Notes: a model not told the origin generated them from the letters alone. Counted from the first letter of the stretch, positions 50,400-61,451 are shown. The stretch: DNA of 64,000 nucleotides from Qipengyuania xiamenensis (GCF_019711495.1 NZ_JAIGNM010000001.1:496001-560000), one strand, 5' to 3'. Numbers and translations are program-made.

Positions 50400-52646
50400 A
50401 TGAAGGCCCAAATCCTGGCCACCACCGCCGCCGCCGCCCTGCTTGCAGCTTGCAGCACGACCCCCGGAGGCGAAATGGACCCGCTTGCAGACGCAGACGT
50501 CGAAAGCACCGTCACCATCCCCGAAGGCACCGGCTACTTCGCTACGGACAGCACGCTGCCCTTCCTTGCGCCCGATTTCACCAAGATTTCGGAAGACGAT
50601 TACCTCCCCGCTTTCGAGCAGGGCATGGCAATCCAGAAGGCCGAGATCGAAGCCATCAAGGCAAACCCGGCTGCGCCCACCTTCGAGAACACCATCGTCG
50701 CAATGGAAAAGTCGGGCCGCATGCTCGGCCGCGTTGCACGCGTATTCTTCGCGCTTACCGGTTCGAACACGACCGACCGTCTCGACGAGATCAATACCGA
50801 GATCAGCCCCAAGCTGACCGCCCATGGCGACAGCATCACGCTCGATCCGGAACTCTTCGCCCGCGTGAAGGCGGTCTACGACAATCGCGCCGCGATGACG
50901 ATGACGCCCGAAGACGCGACCCTGCTCGAAAACACCTATGAGAGCATGGTCCACGCAGGCGCGCTGCTCACCGACGCCCAGCGCGAGCGAGTGAAGGCGA
51001 TCAACTCCGAACTCTCGACGCTGACGACCGAATTCGGCCAGCTTGCCCGTTCGGCAATGAACGACAATCCGGTCTTCTTCGACAGCCGCGAAGACCTCGC
51101 CGGCCTGTCCGACAGCGATATCCAGGCAGCAGCCGATCTCGCCGCCGAGAACGGCCAGCCGGGCAAGTTCGCGATCGCCCTGCAGAACACCACGCAGCAG
51201 CCGCTCCTGCCGACGATGGAAAACCGCGACGCGCGCGAAAAGCTGTTCAAGGCGAGCTACCACCGCGCCGATGGCCGGATGGACGTCGACACGCGCATGC
51301 TGATCGCCAAGATCGCCACGCTGCGTGCCGAAAAGGCTGCACTGTTCGGTGAAGCCGACTGGGCAAGCTACGCGATGTGGGACCGCATGGCCGAAAAGCC
51401 GAAGACCGCGCTCGACTTCATGGAGCAGATGGTCCCCGCCCTCGCCGCCACGCAGCGCGCCGAGGCAGCCATGCTCGACGAAGCCATCAAGGCCGACGGC
51501 GGCGACTACGAGGTCAAGCCGTGGGACTGGTACCGCTATGCCAACAAGATCAAGGCGGAACGCTACGATCTCGATGAAGACGCGGTGATGGAATACTTCC
51601 AGCTCGACAAGGTGCTGGAAGACGGCGTGTTCTTCATGGCCGAGGAACTCTACGGCCTGACCTTCGAACGTCGCACCGATGTCCCGGTCTACCACCCCGA
51701 TGTGTGGGTCTACACCGTGTTCGACCGTGACGGCAGCGAACTCGGCCTGTTCTACTTCGACCCGTTCCAGCGCCCCTCGAAGCGCGGCGGTGCGTGGATG
51801 AGCAACTTCGTCGACCAGAGCTATCTGTGGGGGACCAAGCCGGTGATCTACAACGTGCTCAACATCCCGAAGGCCCCTGAAGGCGAGACGCAGCTGGTCA
51901 GCTTCGACTGGGTGAACACCACCTTCCACGAATTCGGCCACGCGCTGCACGGCTTCTTCGCCGACCAGCGCTACGAGAGCCTCTCGGGCACTGCGACCGC
52001 GCGTGACTTCGTCGAATACCCCAGCCAGGTCCACGAAATGTGGGCCACCTGGCCGAGCGTACTGTCGAATTACGCCTTCCACTACGAAACGGGCGAACCG
52101 ATCCCGGCCGAAATGATCGACAAGATCGAAGCCGCGGCCAAGTTCAACCAGGGCTACGACTTCGGCGAAGTCGTCGAAGCCGCCCTGCTCGACATGAAGT
52201 GGAGCGCTCTGTCGCCGGCAGAAGCCGCGGCCATCGATACGCCGGAGAAGGTCGATGCCTTCGAACGCCAGTCGCTTGAAGAGCTCGGCCTCGAGATCGA
52301 TCTCGTCCCGCCGCGCTATCGCAGCACCTACTTCAACCACATCTTCAGCTCGCCCTCGGGTTATTCCGCTGGCTATTACAGCTACCTGTGGACCGAGATG
52401 CTCGATCGTGACAGCCGCAAGTGGTTCATCGAAAACGGCGGCCTGACGCGCGCGAATGGCGATCACTATCGCGCCACCGTGCTCAGCCGTGGCGGTACGA
52501 TGGATTACTTCGAAATGTTCGAAAACTTTGCCGGCCGCGCGCCCGACGTGACCCCGATGCTCGAAGCTCGAGGTCTTACCGAAGGTGACGAAGCTGCCGA
52601 CAGCGAAGTATCCGACGGCAAGCTGCCGGGCACTGCGGTCAACTAG
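50400..52646 (+). CDS. dcp: M3-family peptidyl-dipeptidase (Dcp-like), lipoprotein
   Basis: A 748-residue zinc peptidase that clips dipeptides from C-termini of peptides. Signal with lipobox-like LLAACSTTPG, so probably membrane-anchored in the periplasm. The zinc site is H510-E-F-G-H514 followed by the second-helix Glu in SQVHEMWA; the GYSAGYYSYLW motif near the end is typical of M3 enzymes. A ggagag ribosome site precedes the ATG. It ends in an intrinsic terminator. The symbol is by family likeness to E. coli Dcp. Confidence 0.93.
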   Translation: MKAQILATTAAAALLAACSTTPGGEMDPLADADVESTVTIPEGTGYFATDSTLPFLAPDFTKISEDDYLPAFEQGMAIQKAEIEAIKANPAAPTFENTIVAMEKSGRMLGRVARVFFALTGSNTTDRLDEINTEISPKLTAHGDSITLDPELFARVKAVYDNRAAMTMTPEDATLLENTYESMVHAGALLTDAQRERVKAINSELSTLTTEFGQLARSAMNDNPVFFDSREDLAGLSDSDIQAAADLAAENGQPGKFAIALQNTTQQPLLPTMENRDAREKLFKASYHRADGRMDVDTRMLIAKIATLRAEKAALFGEADWASYAMWDRMAEKPKTALDFMEQMVPALAATQRAEAAMLDEAIKADGGDYEVKPWDWYRYANKIKAERYDLDEDAVMEYFQLDKVLEDGVFFMAEELYGLTFERRTDVPVYHPDVWVYTVFDRDGSELGLFYFDPFQRPSKRGGAWMSNFVDQSYLWGTKPVIYNVLNIPKAPEGETQLVSFDWVNTTFHEFGHALHGFFADQRYESLSGTATARDFVEYPSQVHEMWATWPSVLSNYAFHYETGEPIPAEMIDKIEAAAKFNQGYDFGEVVEAALLDMKWSALSPAEAAAIDTPEKVDAFERQSLEELGLEIDLVPPRYRSTYFNHIFSSPSGYSAGYYSYLWTEMLDRDSRKWFIENGGLTRANGDHYRATVLSRGGTMDYFEMFENFAGRAPDVTPMLEARGLTEGDEAADSEVSDGKLPGTAVN

Positions 52647-52670
52647 GCCGCACGCTCATACGGGAATGAA

Positions 52671-52702
52671 GGGTCGGACCGCGAGGTCCGGCCCTTTTTC
52701 TT
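52671..52702 (+). terminator. Intrinsic terminator after the M3 peptidase gene
   Basis: Ten-base stem with one G-U pair (52671-52680 with 52685-52694), GCGA tetraloop, then tttttctt. It ends three bases before the stop of the convergent B12-operon tail. Confidence 0.9.
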
Positions 52703-52704
52703 GG

Positions 52705-53703
52705 TCAGAATAGCGTTTGCTTGAGCGGAACCTGAAGACCCGCCTGCTGCGCGATCATGCCGACCCACTGGCCGACCTGCTCGATCTCTTCGGTCAGCTT
52801 CGCATCCTCTTCCGCAGGCGCCTTTTCCTCGAAGGAACCGCCAAGCTTGGAGTGCTGCGAAAACACCGGACCGCTCGCGAGCGAGTGCGCAAGCCCATCG
52901 GGCGCCTCGATGCCTGCGAAATTGAAAACCGAAGCGATCGTCTGTTCGCGCGCAGCATCGAAACGGTCGCCGTCGAGGACCCGCATCCTCTCGCCGCTCA
53001 CTCCCTGAACCTGTCCGCCGAGATGGAGCGCGAACCAGCGCTTTGCGAGGAACCATGCAAGGCCCGCAGCCTGCATATCGCTCATGGCGAAATTCTCGCG
53101 CGCATCCATGCCGAAATCCATGCCGGCATAACCCTGCATCTCGAGGAACAGCTGGCGACCCCAGCGCCTGCCCATGAGGCCCTTGCGCGCTACCGACCTC
53201 AGGAAGACCGGCAGGTCGTTGGTCATCAGCACCGCCCGCGCTTCTGGCCGCGCCTGGAGCAGGGCGGGCATGAGCATATTGGCATGATTGGTCGGCTTGA
53301 CGAACACCGCCTCGCCAGCGGCATGCGGACGCGCCAGCAGGGCAAGAATTGGGCCGATAAGCGGGCGCGCCGCATCGCCCGCATTGACCATGCTGGCAAT
53401 AATTCCCGGCTCGTTGAGCCCCACAGAAGTGCCCGGCGCATCGAGCGCGCGAACGAGCAGCGTCGAACGACAGAATGCCGTGTGAAAGATGAAGTGCAGC
53501 TTGCCGCTTTCGGGCTTCATGGCGATCACCTCGTCCCATGGAGCCAGCGCCCTTCCCTCCGCTCCCGGCTCGCGGTCGGCGAGGAAGCCCTGCGCGGAAA
53601 GCTCGTCCCGCTCGACGCGGATGAATTCCAATTGGCGCGCAGGCACATCGATCCGGTGGGGCAGCCAGCAAGGATCGTTTTCGATCGTGTTCGTATCAGC
53701 CAT
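52705..53703 (-). CDS. Sulfotransferase-like P-loop protein
   Basis: 332 residues. The string HFIFHTAFCRSTLLVRALD followed by LNEPGI resembles the 5'-phosphosulfate loop of PAPS-dependent sulfotransferases, and the later region (RMRVLDGDRF) fits the 3'-phosphate area. The substrate is unknown. It lies 41 bases after the 96-aa gene at the end of the B12 uptake run, so it may be cotranscribed; a link to B12 is not obvious. Confidence 0.7.
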   Translation of the reverse strand: MADTNTIENDPCWLPHRIDVPARQLEFIRVERDELSAQGFLADREPGAEGRALAPWDEVIAMKPESGKLHFIFHTAFCRSTLLVRALDAPGTSVGLNEPGIIASMVNAGDAARPLIGPILALLARPHAAGEAVFVKPTNHANMLMPALLQARPEARAVLMTNDLPVFLRSVARKGLMGRRWGRQLFLEMQGYAGMDFGMDARENFAMSDMQAAGLAWFLAKRWFALHLGGQVQGVSGERMRVLDGDRFDAAREQTIASVFNFAGIEAPDGLAHSLASGPVFSQHSKLGGSFEEKAPAEEDAKLTEEIEQVGQWVGMIAQQAGLQVPLKQTLF

Positions 53704-53744
53704 GCGCCACGCCTAACCCATTGCGCGCAGCGTGCAAGGAAGCG

Positions 53745-54035
53745 CTAGCCCTTCCCGCGCCAACCGAGCGAATTTCGATTGAGTTCGGCAAGGTCCTCGT
53801 CGCCCGAGATCGCTGCTTCTCCGAGCGCAATCGCGCGTTCGATAACCTCTGGCGGGACGTTGCGGTAAGCAGGCGCCGGAATCTCGTCGTTCCACTTCGC
53901 ACCCAGCGCATTGTCGAGCAGGATGCGCATGAAGCAATGGTCCATACGGACCGGCCAGTCGCGTTGTTCGGCAAGTCCGGGCATGCGCTCGCGCGTCAGG
54001 GCAAACCATTGATCGACAAGATTTTCGCGACTCAT
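53745..54035 (-). CDS. Conserved-looking small protein, 96 aa
   Basis: A compact soluble protein with MRMDHCF-like centre (PVRMDHCFMRILLDNAL) and AYRNVPPEVIERAIALG near its end. Residues such as the Asp-His-Cys trio are suggestive of a site but no family is recognised. It follows btuD by 14 bases on the same strand and so is very probably part of the B12 operon. Confidence 0.75.
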   Translation of the reverse strand: MSRENLVDQWFALTRERMPGLAEQRDWPVRMDHCFMRILLDNALGAKWNDEIPAPAYRNVPPEVIERAIALGEAAISGDEDLAELNRNSLGWRGKG

Positions 54036-54049
54036 GACGCCCCAACGCG

Positions 54050-54775
54050 TCAGGCCGTAACCAGTGCCCGCTTGCCGCTCTTTCCGACCCAGCTTGCCGC
54101 TACCCCCCAGACATCGAGGATCGTCACATCGTCGAGCGCTCTTTCAGGAGGGGCATCGGCAACCAGCGCACCGCGATCGAGGACAAGCACACGGTCGGCG
54201 TGGTTCATTGCATGGGCAAGGTCGTGAAGCACGAGAACCACGCCAGCACCTGCGTCGGCCGCACGGCGCAAATGCCGGAGAAGATCGAGCTGGTGCCCGA
54301 GATCGAGCGCGGCGAGCGGTTCGTCCGCGAGGATCCAGTCGGGCTCACCCGCCAGCACCCGCGCGAGCAGCACCCGCGCCGTTTCGCCTCCCGAAAGCGA
54401 CTGTGCCCGGCGGTCGGCGAAGGGCGCGAGGTCGAGAGCCGCGAGGGCCGCATCGACAGGCTCGGCCAGCTGGTCGCCGTGCGGCATTCGCCCCAGCTGC
54501 ACGAGCGTGCGCACCGGCACGTCCCACGCGACTTCGGCGGATTGCGGAAGGTATCCGATCCGTTTCGCGCGGTCCCTCGGCGCTAAGTCCGAAAGCATGG
54601 TCCCGTCCAGCGCGGCGCCGCCAGCATCCGGATCGAGCAGCCCGGCCATTGCCTGAAGCAGCGTGGACTTGCCCGCCCCGTTCGGTCCGCAGATTGCCGT
54701 GATCTTGCCGGGCTCAAGCGCGCAATTCACACCCTTGAGACGATGGCCCAGAGACAGGTCCTTTGCCGAAAGCAT
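54050..54775 (-). CDS. btuD: Vitamin B12 ABC importer, ATP-binding subunit
   Basis: 241 residues with Walker A GPNGAGKST at 30-38, signature LSGGETARVLLARVL and Walker B WILADEPLAALD. The family also serves haem and ferrichrome; cobalamin is assigned because the operon is led by a cobalamin riboswitch. Its ATG overlaps the btuC stop by one base (TGATG). Confidence 0.9.
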   Translation of the reverse strand: MLSAKDLSLGHRLKGVNCALEPGKITAICGPNGAGKSTLLQAMAGLLDPDAGGAALDGTMLSDLAPRDRAKRIGYLPQSAEVAWDVPVRTLVQLGRMPHGDQLAEPVDAALAALDLAPFADRRAQSLSGGETARVLLARVLAGEPDWILADEPLAALDLGHQLDLLRHLRRAADAGAGVVLVLHDLAHAMNHADRVLVLDRGALVADAPPERALDDVTILDVWGVAASWVGKSGKRALVTA

Positions 54776-55728
54776 CAGATCGTCCCCTTGCGCATGCGCA
54801 GCAGCAATCCGAGGAAGAACGGTGCGCCCAGAAGGCTGAGGGCGATGCCCAGCCGCAATTCGGTCACCAGCGGCAGGACGCGCACCACGCTGTCTGCCAC
54901 CAGCACCAGCAGGGCTCCTGCAAGCGCGCTCGGCAGGATCAGCTGCGATGGCCGCCGGTCGGTCAACGGACGCACGAGATGCGGCACGACGAGGCCGACG
55001 AAGCCGATGATCCCGGCGACGGCTACGCCCGCCCCGACAGTGAGGCCGATCCCCGCCACCAGCAGCAACAACAGCCGTGTCGTGTCGACACCAAGCGAGC
55101 GCGCCACAGGCTCGCCCAAGGTTAGCGCATCGAGCGAGCGGCCTGCGCGCCAGAGCACCGCGATACCCAGCAGGACGAGCGGCGCGGCAAGCCAGACCTC
55201 GCGCCAGCTACGGTCGGTAAGCGCACCGTTGAGCCAAAGGACGATCTGGCTCATCGCGAAGGCATTGGGCGCCATGCTGATAGCAAGCGCGGTCAGCGCG
55301 CCTGCGAGGCTCGCGACCATGAGGCCTGCAAGGGTGAACAGGGCAATACCGCCCGTGCGCCCGGCAATCGCGGCCAGCAGTGCCATGGCGCCAGCCGCAC
55401 CGACCAGTGCGAAGAGCGGCAGCAGCCATGCGCTTGCGGCATAGCCGAACCAGAGCGCGATCACCGCGCCGAGGGCTGCTCCCGGGGCTATCCCGAACAG
55501 GCCGGGATCGGCGAGTGGGTTGCGCAAATATCCCTGCATCGCCGCGCCCGCAGCGCCGAGTCCTGCGCCGACGATGACGGCCAGCAAGGCACGCGGCAGT
55601 CTCAGTTCCGCGACGATCAGGGCAGCATTGGGCGTGCTCGCCGGATCGATCCACACCCGACCCGCGAAAAGCGAAAGCGGAATCGCCACCAGCAACAGTG
55701 CGAGAAAGACGACAGATGCGCGATTCAT
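54775..55728 (-). CDS. btuC: Vitamin B12 ABC importer, permease subunit
   Basis: 317 residues of the FecCD/BtuC family, about nine or ten membrane helices, with LPRALLAVIVGAGLGAAGAAMQGYLRNPLADPG near the start (family hallmark) and GFVGLVVPHLVR late. It moves cobalamin through the inner membrane. Its start overlaps btuF's stop as ATGA. Confidence 0.9.
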   Translation of the reverse strand: MNRASVVFLALLLVAIPLSLFAGRVWIDPASTPNAALIVAELRLPRALLAVIVGAGLGAAGAAMQGYLRNPLADPGLFGIAPGAALGAVIALWFGYAASAWLLPLFALVGAAGAMALLAAIAGRTGGIALFTLAGLMVASLAGALTALAISMAPNAFAMSQIVLWLNGALTDRSWREVWLAAPLVLLGIAVLWRAGRSLDALTLGEPVARSLGVDTTRLLLLLVAGIGLTVGAGVAVAGIIGFVGLVVPHLVRPLTDRRPSQLILPSALAGALLVLVADSVVRVLPLVTELRLGIALSLLGAPFFLGLLLRMRKGTI

Positions 55729-56537
55729 GCCGAACCCTCCCGGATCTCGGCGAGGCGGCGCGCGGCCTCGATGATCGTGGGTCCGCCGCAGTAGAGCAGG
55801 CGGGTATCGAAAGTTTCGCGACGCATTTCCGTCACGGTATCGAGGACCGGATGCGTTTGTCCGGCCTCGGTCCCTGCAACGAGGAGGACCTGGGGTGGGT
55901 CCGCCATGACCTGCTCGAGCGACAGGTAGTCCGCCTGCGCCATGCCGCGGGTTGCTGCGTAGCTCTTGAAGCCGGTGCGGCGCATGAGGTCGCTGACCAA
56001 GGACGCCTCACCGGGGACGATACCGCCCGGCTGCCATAGCGCCCCTTCGACAGGCTCGCCCGCCGAAGCTGCATCTTCCAGCGCTTGTTGGATCTGCGCG
56101 ACCAGCCGTTCACCCGCATCTTCGCGGCCCGCAAGCGCGGCGAGTTCGCGCACTTGCGCGATACTCTCCTCCACGGTGGATGCGGCTCCGAAGGTGCGGA
56201 CGTCCAGGCCAAGGTCGGCCATCGCAGCCATGGTCGCAGGCGACAGGAACGTGCTGGCGACGACCACATCAGGCTGGAGCGCGAGCACCTCCTCCACTGT
56301 CCCTCCGGTAGACGCGAAACGCGCTGCGTCATGCGTAGCCATCGAGCTGGAGCGGGCATCCTTGCTGTAATGCGAGATGGCGAGGAGCTGCCCGGGAGCA
56401 GCTACCTCGGCAAGAATAGCATCGGTGCAGGGATTGAGGCTGACGATGGTCGGTTTGTCGCCCGCCTGCGGCGCAGGCGCATCATTGCCTGCACAGCCTG
56501 CGAGCAACAGCCCCAGAGCCGCCATCAGCGGCTTCAC
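55725..56537 (-). CDS. btuF: Vitamin B12 substrate-binding lipoprotein
   Basis: 270 residues of the helical-backbone metal-chelate-binding type. Signal with a clean lipobox LLAGC, so lipid-anchored in the periplasm. The core starts PTIVSLNPCTDAIL, with LALQPDVVVAS and the late VMADPPQVLLVAG. It hands cobalamin from the receptor to BtuC. Its start overlaps the btuB stop by four bases. Confidence 0.87.
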   Translation of the reverse strand: MKPLMAALGLLLAGCAGNDAPAPQAGDKPTIVSLNPCTDAILAEVAAPGQLLAISHYSKDARSSSMATHDAARFASTGGTVEEVLALQPDVVVASTFLSPATMAAMADLGLDVRTFGAASTVEESIAQVRELAALAGREDAGERLVAQIQQALEDAASAGEPVEGALWQPGGIVPGEASLVSDLMRRTGFKSYAATRGMAQADYLSLEQVMADPPQVLLVAGTEAGQTHPVLDTVTEMRRETFDTRLLYCGGPTIIEAARRLAEIREGSA

Positions 56538-58477
56538 ATCTGCGCCCTCACTCCGGCGTAGACGCCTCTTCCGGCGGTCCCGTAACCGCTGACCGTCTCG
56601 TATTCGGTATCGAAGACGTTCTCGACACGACCGAACACTTCGAGATGGTCGCCGAAGGGCATGGCTGCGCGCAGGTCGAGCAGTTCGTAGCCGTCGATCT
56701 GGGTGAAATTGCCTGCATCATTGAAGCTCTCACCCACGATACGCAGGTCTGCCCCGAGCGAGAGTCCGAAATCTGACTCCCAGTCGGCGAACAATGTGCC
56801 GAAGTGGCGCGGTCGGCGAGCGAGTTCATTGCCCGTCATGCGATCCTCGGCGTCCACGAAGGAATAGACACCGGAAATGCGCAGCGTGTCCATAACCTCG
56901 ATCCCGACCTCTGCCTCGATCCCCTGCGCACGCGCGTGGTCGGTATTGTCGTACGTCCCGAACTGACCGGGGCTGCAAGGCGACGGCAGCAGGCCCGTGC
57001 AGAATACGAAGCCAATCAGGTCTTCGCTGTCACGGCGGAAACCGGTCAGTGCGAAGTGAGTGCCCGTTCCGCGGCGGCCTTTCTCGATGCCGAGGTCGAA
57101 GCTGGTGCTGAGTTCGGGCTGCAGGCCGCGATTGCCGTAGTCGGAAAAGAGCTGGAACAGCGAAGGCGCCTTGAAGCCCTCGCCGAAACTTGCGCGCAGG
57201 CGCCAGTCGTCTTTCAGGCCATAGCTGACGTCGCCGCCGAAGCTGGTTTCGCTGCCGAAATAGTCGTGATCGTCGATCCGGCCTCCGGCGTGGACGGCGA
57301 GGTTGCCCATCACCCAGCCGAGTTGCACGTATGCGCCCTGGATATCGGCTTCTGCGAAACTGTCGAAACTGGTTTCATACTGGTTGCGCTGGTAGTCGTA
57401 CCCGAAAGCGGCAGACAGGCCGCCGACCAGTCGATATTCGCCGCGCAGGTCCGCGCGTTCCATCTGACCCTTACTCTCGAAGCTGAGCGTTCCATCGTCG
57501 GCGCGGTTGGTGCGATCGGTATCGGCGCGGCTGTAACGCGCGCGCAGCGTCAGGTCGGCGCCGTAATAGGTAAGCCCGATATCCCCCCAGTAACGCAGGG
57601 TTTTCTGGGTTTCGTCCGTGTCGGAAAGGATGAAGTTCGGTGCCGGGAAGCCATCGATGTCGAGCTGGCCCTCGCTCATGTTGAGATGACCGGAGAGTTC
57701 GAGATCGTCGGTAATGTCATAGAAGGCGGTGACGCCCACAGCCATTTGCGAGAAGCCGTCATCCTCCGTGCCCGCAGCGGCGCTGGAGAAGCCGTCGGTC
57801 TCGTACCACGAGCCGGTAAGGCCGACGTAGAATTCATCCTCGCTGACGCCCGCTAGCGCACTGGCAAACGCTGTCCCGCGCGAACCCAGTTCGAGGCTGC
57901 CCTGCATGCCGGTATCGGCGCGGGTCGAGATGTCGATCACCCCGCCGATCGCGTCGGAACCCCAGATAGTGCTGTTCGATCCGCGAAGTACATCGATCTT
58001 CGAGGCGGTACCGGTCAGCAGACTGCCGAAATCGAAACCGCCTGCAGGCGAGGACGGGTCAGCGACGGGAACGCCGTCGACGAGGACGAGCACCTGCTCC
58101 GATCCCGCGCCGCGCAGGTTCACGCCGGTAAAGGCACCAGCCGCACCATTGCGCGAGAACGACACACCCGGCACACGGCGGAGCGCGCGCGTCGGGTCGG
58201 CACCCTGGATGGAGACCAGTTCCTCGCGGTCGATAACGGTGACGGGCTGCCCGGTGTTGCGAATATCGGTGCCGAGGCCGTTGGCCGTCACAGTGATCGA
58301 CGGGACCGGCTGATCTGCAATCGTGACTTGCTCGCTGCCATTGTCTACGGGCTGCACTTCAGGCGCATTCGCATCCTGCGCAGCAAGGATTTCCGCCAGC
58401 GCGTCTTCGGTGGAATCCTGCGCGAGTGCAGCGCCGGGAATTGCCGAAGCAGTCAGGAAAAACAGGTATTTGTACAC
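56534..58477 (-). CDS. btuB: TonB-dependent vitamin B12 outer-membrane receptor
   Basis: 647 residues: signal peptide MYKYLFFLTASAIPGAALA, a plug with IRNTGQPVTVIDREEL, RRVPGVSFSRNG and NLRGAGSEQVLVLVDGVPV, then a 22-strand-type barrel, ending with strands close to GRVENVFDTEYE and final VRAQM. The start is GTG at 58477: aggagg ends four bases before it, and this frame opens directly with a proper signal peptide. Upstream in-frame ATGs at 58492 and 58510 would put the ribosome site inside the gene. Expression should be repressed by B12 through the riboswitch. Confidence 0.92.
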   Translation of the reverse strand: MYKYLFFLTASAIPGAALAQDSTEDALAEILAAQDANAPEVQPVDNGSEQVTIADQPVPSITVTANGLGTDIRNTGQPVTVIDREELVSIQGADPTRALRRVPGVSFSRNGAAGAFTGVNLRGAGSEQVLVLVDGVPVADPSSPAGGFDFGSLLTGTASKIDVLRGSNSTIWGSDAIGGVIDISTRADTGMQGSLELGSRGTAFASALAGVSEDEFYVGLTGSWYETDGFSSAAAGTEDDGFSQMAVGVTAFYDITDDLELSGHLNMSEGQLDIDGFPAPNFILSDTDETQKTLRYWGDIGLTYYGADLTLRARYSRADTDRTNRADDGTLSFESKGQMERADLRGEYRLVGGLSAAFGYDYQRNQYETSFDSFAEADIQGAYVQLGWVMGNLAVHAGGRIDDHDYFGSETSFGGDVSYGLKDDWRLRASFGEGFKAPSLFQLFSDYGNRGLQPELSTSFDLGIEKGRRGTGTHFALTGFRRDSEDLIGFVFCTGLLPSPCSPGQFGTYDNTDHARAQGIEAEVGIEVMDTLRISGVYSFVDAEDRMTGNELARRPRHFGTLFADWESDFGLSLGADLRIVGESFNDAGNFTQIDGYELLDLRAAMPFGDHLEVFGRVENVFDTEYETVSGYGTAGRGVYAGVRAQM

Positions 58478-58576
58478 GAAACCTCCTATCATGAACGCAT
58501 TGCCGTCCATGACGGGAGGGAGCGGAATTGCTCTCTTCCCCGCTTGCCATCGGTACACCCCGCCCGCGGCCGAACG

Positions 58577-58745
58577 ACTGGTACAGGCAGGTCTCCTGGC
58601 TTTCCGGATCATCGCTCCCCCGCCGCCTTCCCGGCCCTAGGGCCAGTGGCATTTGGCGGGATCGCTCCCCGGTTACAGTTGCGGGGGCAGCCGCGGCATT
58701 CAACCGCGTTCCCTCTTAGGGGCTACTTGCGCAGCCCAACCCGTA
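58577..58745 (-). promoter_or_regulatory. Cobalamin riboswitch
   Basis: Read on the minus strand this leader has the conserved core of the B12 element in order: the AAGAGGGAA-type segment, GCCGCGGCTGCCCCCGCAACTGTAA, a GCCACTG box, and the B12 box GCCAGGAGACCTGCC at 58586-58600. About 100 bases separate it from the btuB ribosome site, fitting control of translation or of early termination by adenosyl- or other cobalamins. Confidence 0.93.
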
Positions 58746-58936
58746 CCAATCCCTGCGCAATAGGCCCGAATGCCCGACGCGGCAAGCCGGGCGCGCAATG
58801 ATCGGAAGCGAAAGCGCAACATTTACATTCTCTCAAGCATGAAGTGGAACCGATGTTTAGCGAGCTACCCGCTATAGACCTTCTCGTGAGCCGGCCGGGA
58901 CGTTTTCCCCGCCGAGACTTCGGGAGAACGCAAGAC

Positions 58937-59263
58937 ATGTCCGTCCACTTTGCTGCTGCACGCTGTACGACCCAGTCTCCTCTCGCCAGGGCTCTCGCCA
59001 AGCGACCGGTCGCACCGGCAGCGAACGACAACGCCGACCGCAACGCCGCAATCGATCAGTCGCTGCGTGATGCGCTCATGCATTTCGCCGAGCACGGCCT
59101 CGATGCGGCCAATGACGCAGCTCGCAAGGCCAGCGACGCAGCCGGATCCGGTTCGGACGAAGAGTATCGCCACTGGATCGGCATTTGCGGCAAGCTGGAT
59201 GGCAAGCTTGCCGACCAGGTCGCGGCACGCGGCAAGACCGCAGAAGACGTCCTCATCGGCTAA
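58937..59263 (+). CDS. Small conserved-looking protein, 108 aa
   Basis: Starts at 58937 (MSVHFAAARC). It has an Ala-rich, Asp-rich helical body (LRDALMHFAEHGLDAANDAARKA) and ends with DEEYRHWIGICGKLDGKLA, apparently a single helical domain. No family recognised. An upstream in-frame ATG at 58844 would add 31 Arg-rich residues and lacks support; a gggagaacg stretch precedes the chosen start. It lies between the divergent B12 leader and the TCA operon. Confidence 0.65.
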   Translation: MSVHFAAARCTTQSPLARALAKRPVAPAANDNADRNAAIDQSLRDALMHFAEHGLDAANDAARKASDAAGSGSDEEYRHWIGICGKLDGKLADQVAARGKTAEDVLIG

Positions 59264-59359
59264 CCTGCCACTTTGCCCTCGCGGCAGGTGGAACCACTCG
59301 CGCAGTTCGTGCGTCCTGCTGGTAGAACTCCCGCGACTGCAAGAGCTTATTGCTATTGC

Positions 59360-60497
<1,138 letters not shown>

Positions 60498-60527
60498 CCC
60501 ACAAACCATTCGAACAGGAGAGGCGAA

Positions 60528-61418
60528 ATGAGCATTCTCGTCGACAAGAACACCAAGGTCATCACCCAGGGTATGACCGGCAACACCGGCACCTTCCACA
60601 CGCAGCAGGCGCTCGATTACGGTACGCAGATGGTTGCGGGTGTGACTCCCGGCAAAGGCGGAACCGACCACATCGGCCTGCCGCAGTTCAACACCGTCAA
60701 GGAAGCCAAGGCCGAAACCGGCGCGACCGCATCGTGCATCTACGTTCCGCCGCCGTTCGCAGCCGATGCCATCCTCGAGGCGATCGATGCCGAGATGGAA
60801 CTGATCGTTGCGATCACCGAAGGCATCCCCGTGCTCGACATGGTCAAGGTGAAGGCCGCGCTGCGTGGTTCCAACAGCCGCCTCATCGGCCCGAACTGCC
60901 CCGGCGTGCTGACGCCCGGCGAGTGCAAGATCGGCATCATGCCCGGCTCCATCTTCAAGAAGGGCAGCGTCGGCGTGGTCTCGCGCTCGGGCACGCTGAC
61001 CTATGAAGCAGTTCACCAGACCACCATGGTCGGTCTCGGCCAGACCACGGCTGTCGGCATCGGCGGCGATCCCGTCAACGGCACCAACTTCATCGACGTG
61101 CTCGACCTCTTCCTCGACGACGACGACACCAAGTCGATCATCATGATCGGCGAAATCGGCGGCAGCGCGGAAGAAGAAGCGGCAGCCTTCATCAAGGAAC
61201 AGGCTGCCAAGGGCCGCAAGAAGCCCATGGTCGGCTTCATCGCGGGCCGTACGGCGCCTCCGGGCCGCCGCATGGGCCATGCCGGCGCGATCGTCTCGGG
61301 CGGCCAGGGCGGCGCGGACGACAAGATCGCAGCGATGGAAGATGCGGGCATCCGCGTCTCGCCCTCGCCCAGCGAACTCGGCACCACGCTCGACGCGATG
61401 TTGAAGGAACTGGCGTAA
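60528..61418 (+). CDS. sucD: Succinyl-CoA ligase, alpha subunit
   Basis: Makes ATP or GTP from succinyl-CoA together with the beta subunit SucC. The 296-residue product has [37 protein letters not shown] and the phospho-histidine in [14 protein letters not shown] ribosome site (aggag) precedes the ATG. Unusually, the sucC gene expected just upstream is absent here. Confidence 0.97.
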   Translation: MSILVDKNTKVITQGMTGNTGTFHTQQALDYGTQMVAGVTPGKGGTDHIGLPQFNTVKEAKAETGATASCIYVPPPFAADAILEAIDAEMELIVAITEGIPVLDMVKVKAALRGSNSRLIGPNCPGVLTPGECKIGIMPGSIFKKGSVGVVSRSGTLTYEAVHQTTMVGLGQTTAVGIGGDPVNGTNFIDVLDLFLDDDDTKSIIMIGEIGGSAEEEAAAFIKEQAAKGRKKPMVGFIAGRTAPPGRRMGHAGAIVSGGQGGADDKIAAMEDAGIRVSPSPSELGTTLDAMLKELA

Positions 61419-61451
61419 CCGCCAAGCGCTCCTTCTTCGAAAGGTACGAAA

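Noticed and set aside
50193..52466. A 757-codon minus-strand frame over the M3 peptidase gene
   Set aside because: Same shadow effect; the plus-strand gene has full catalytic motifs, ribosome site and terminator.
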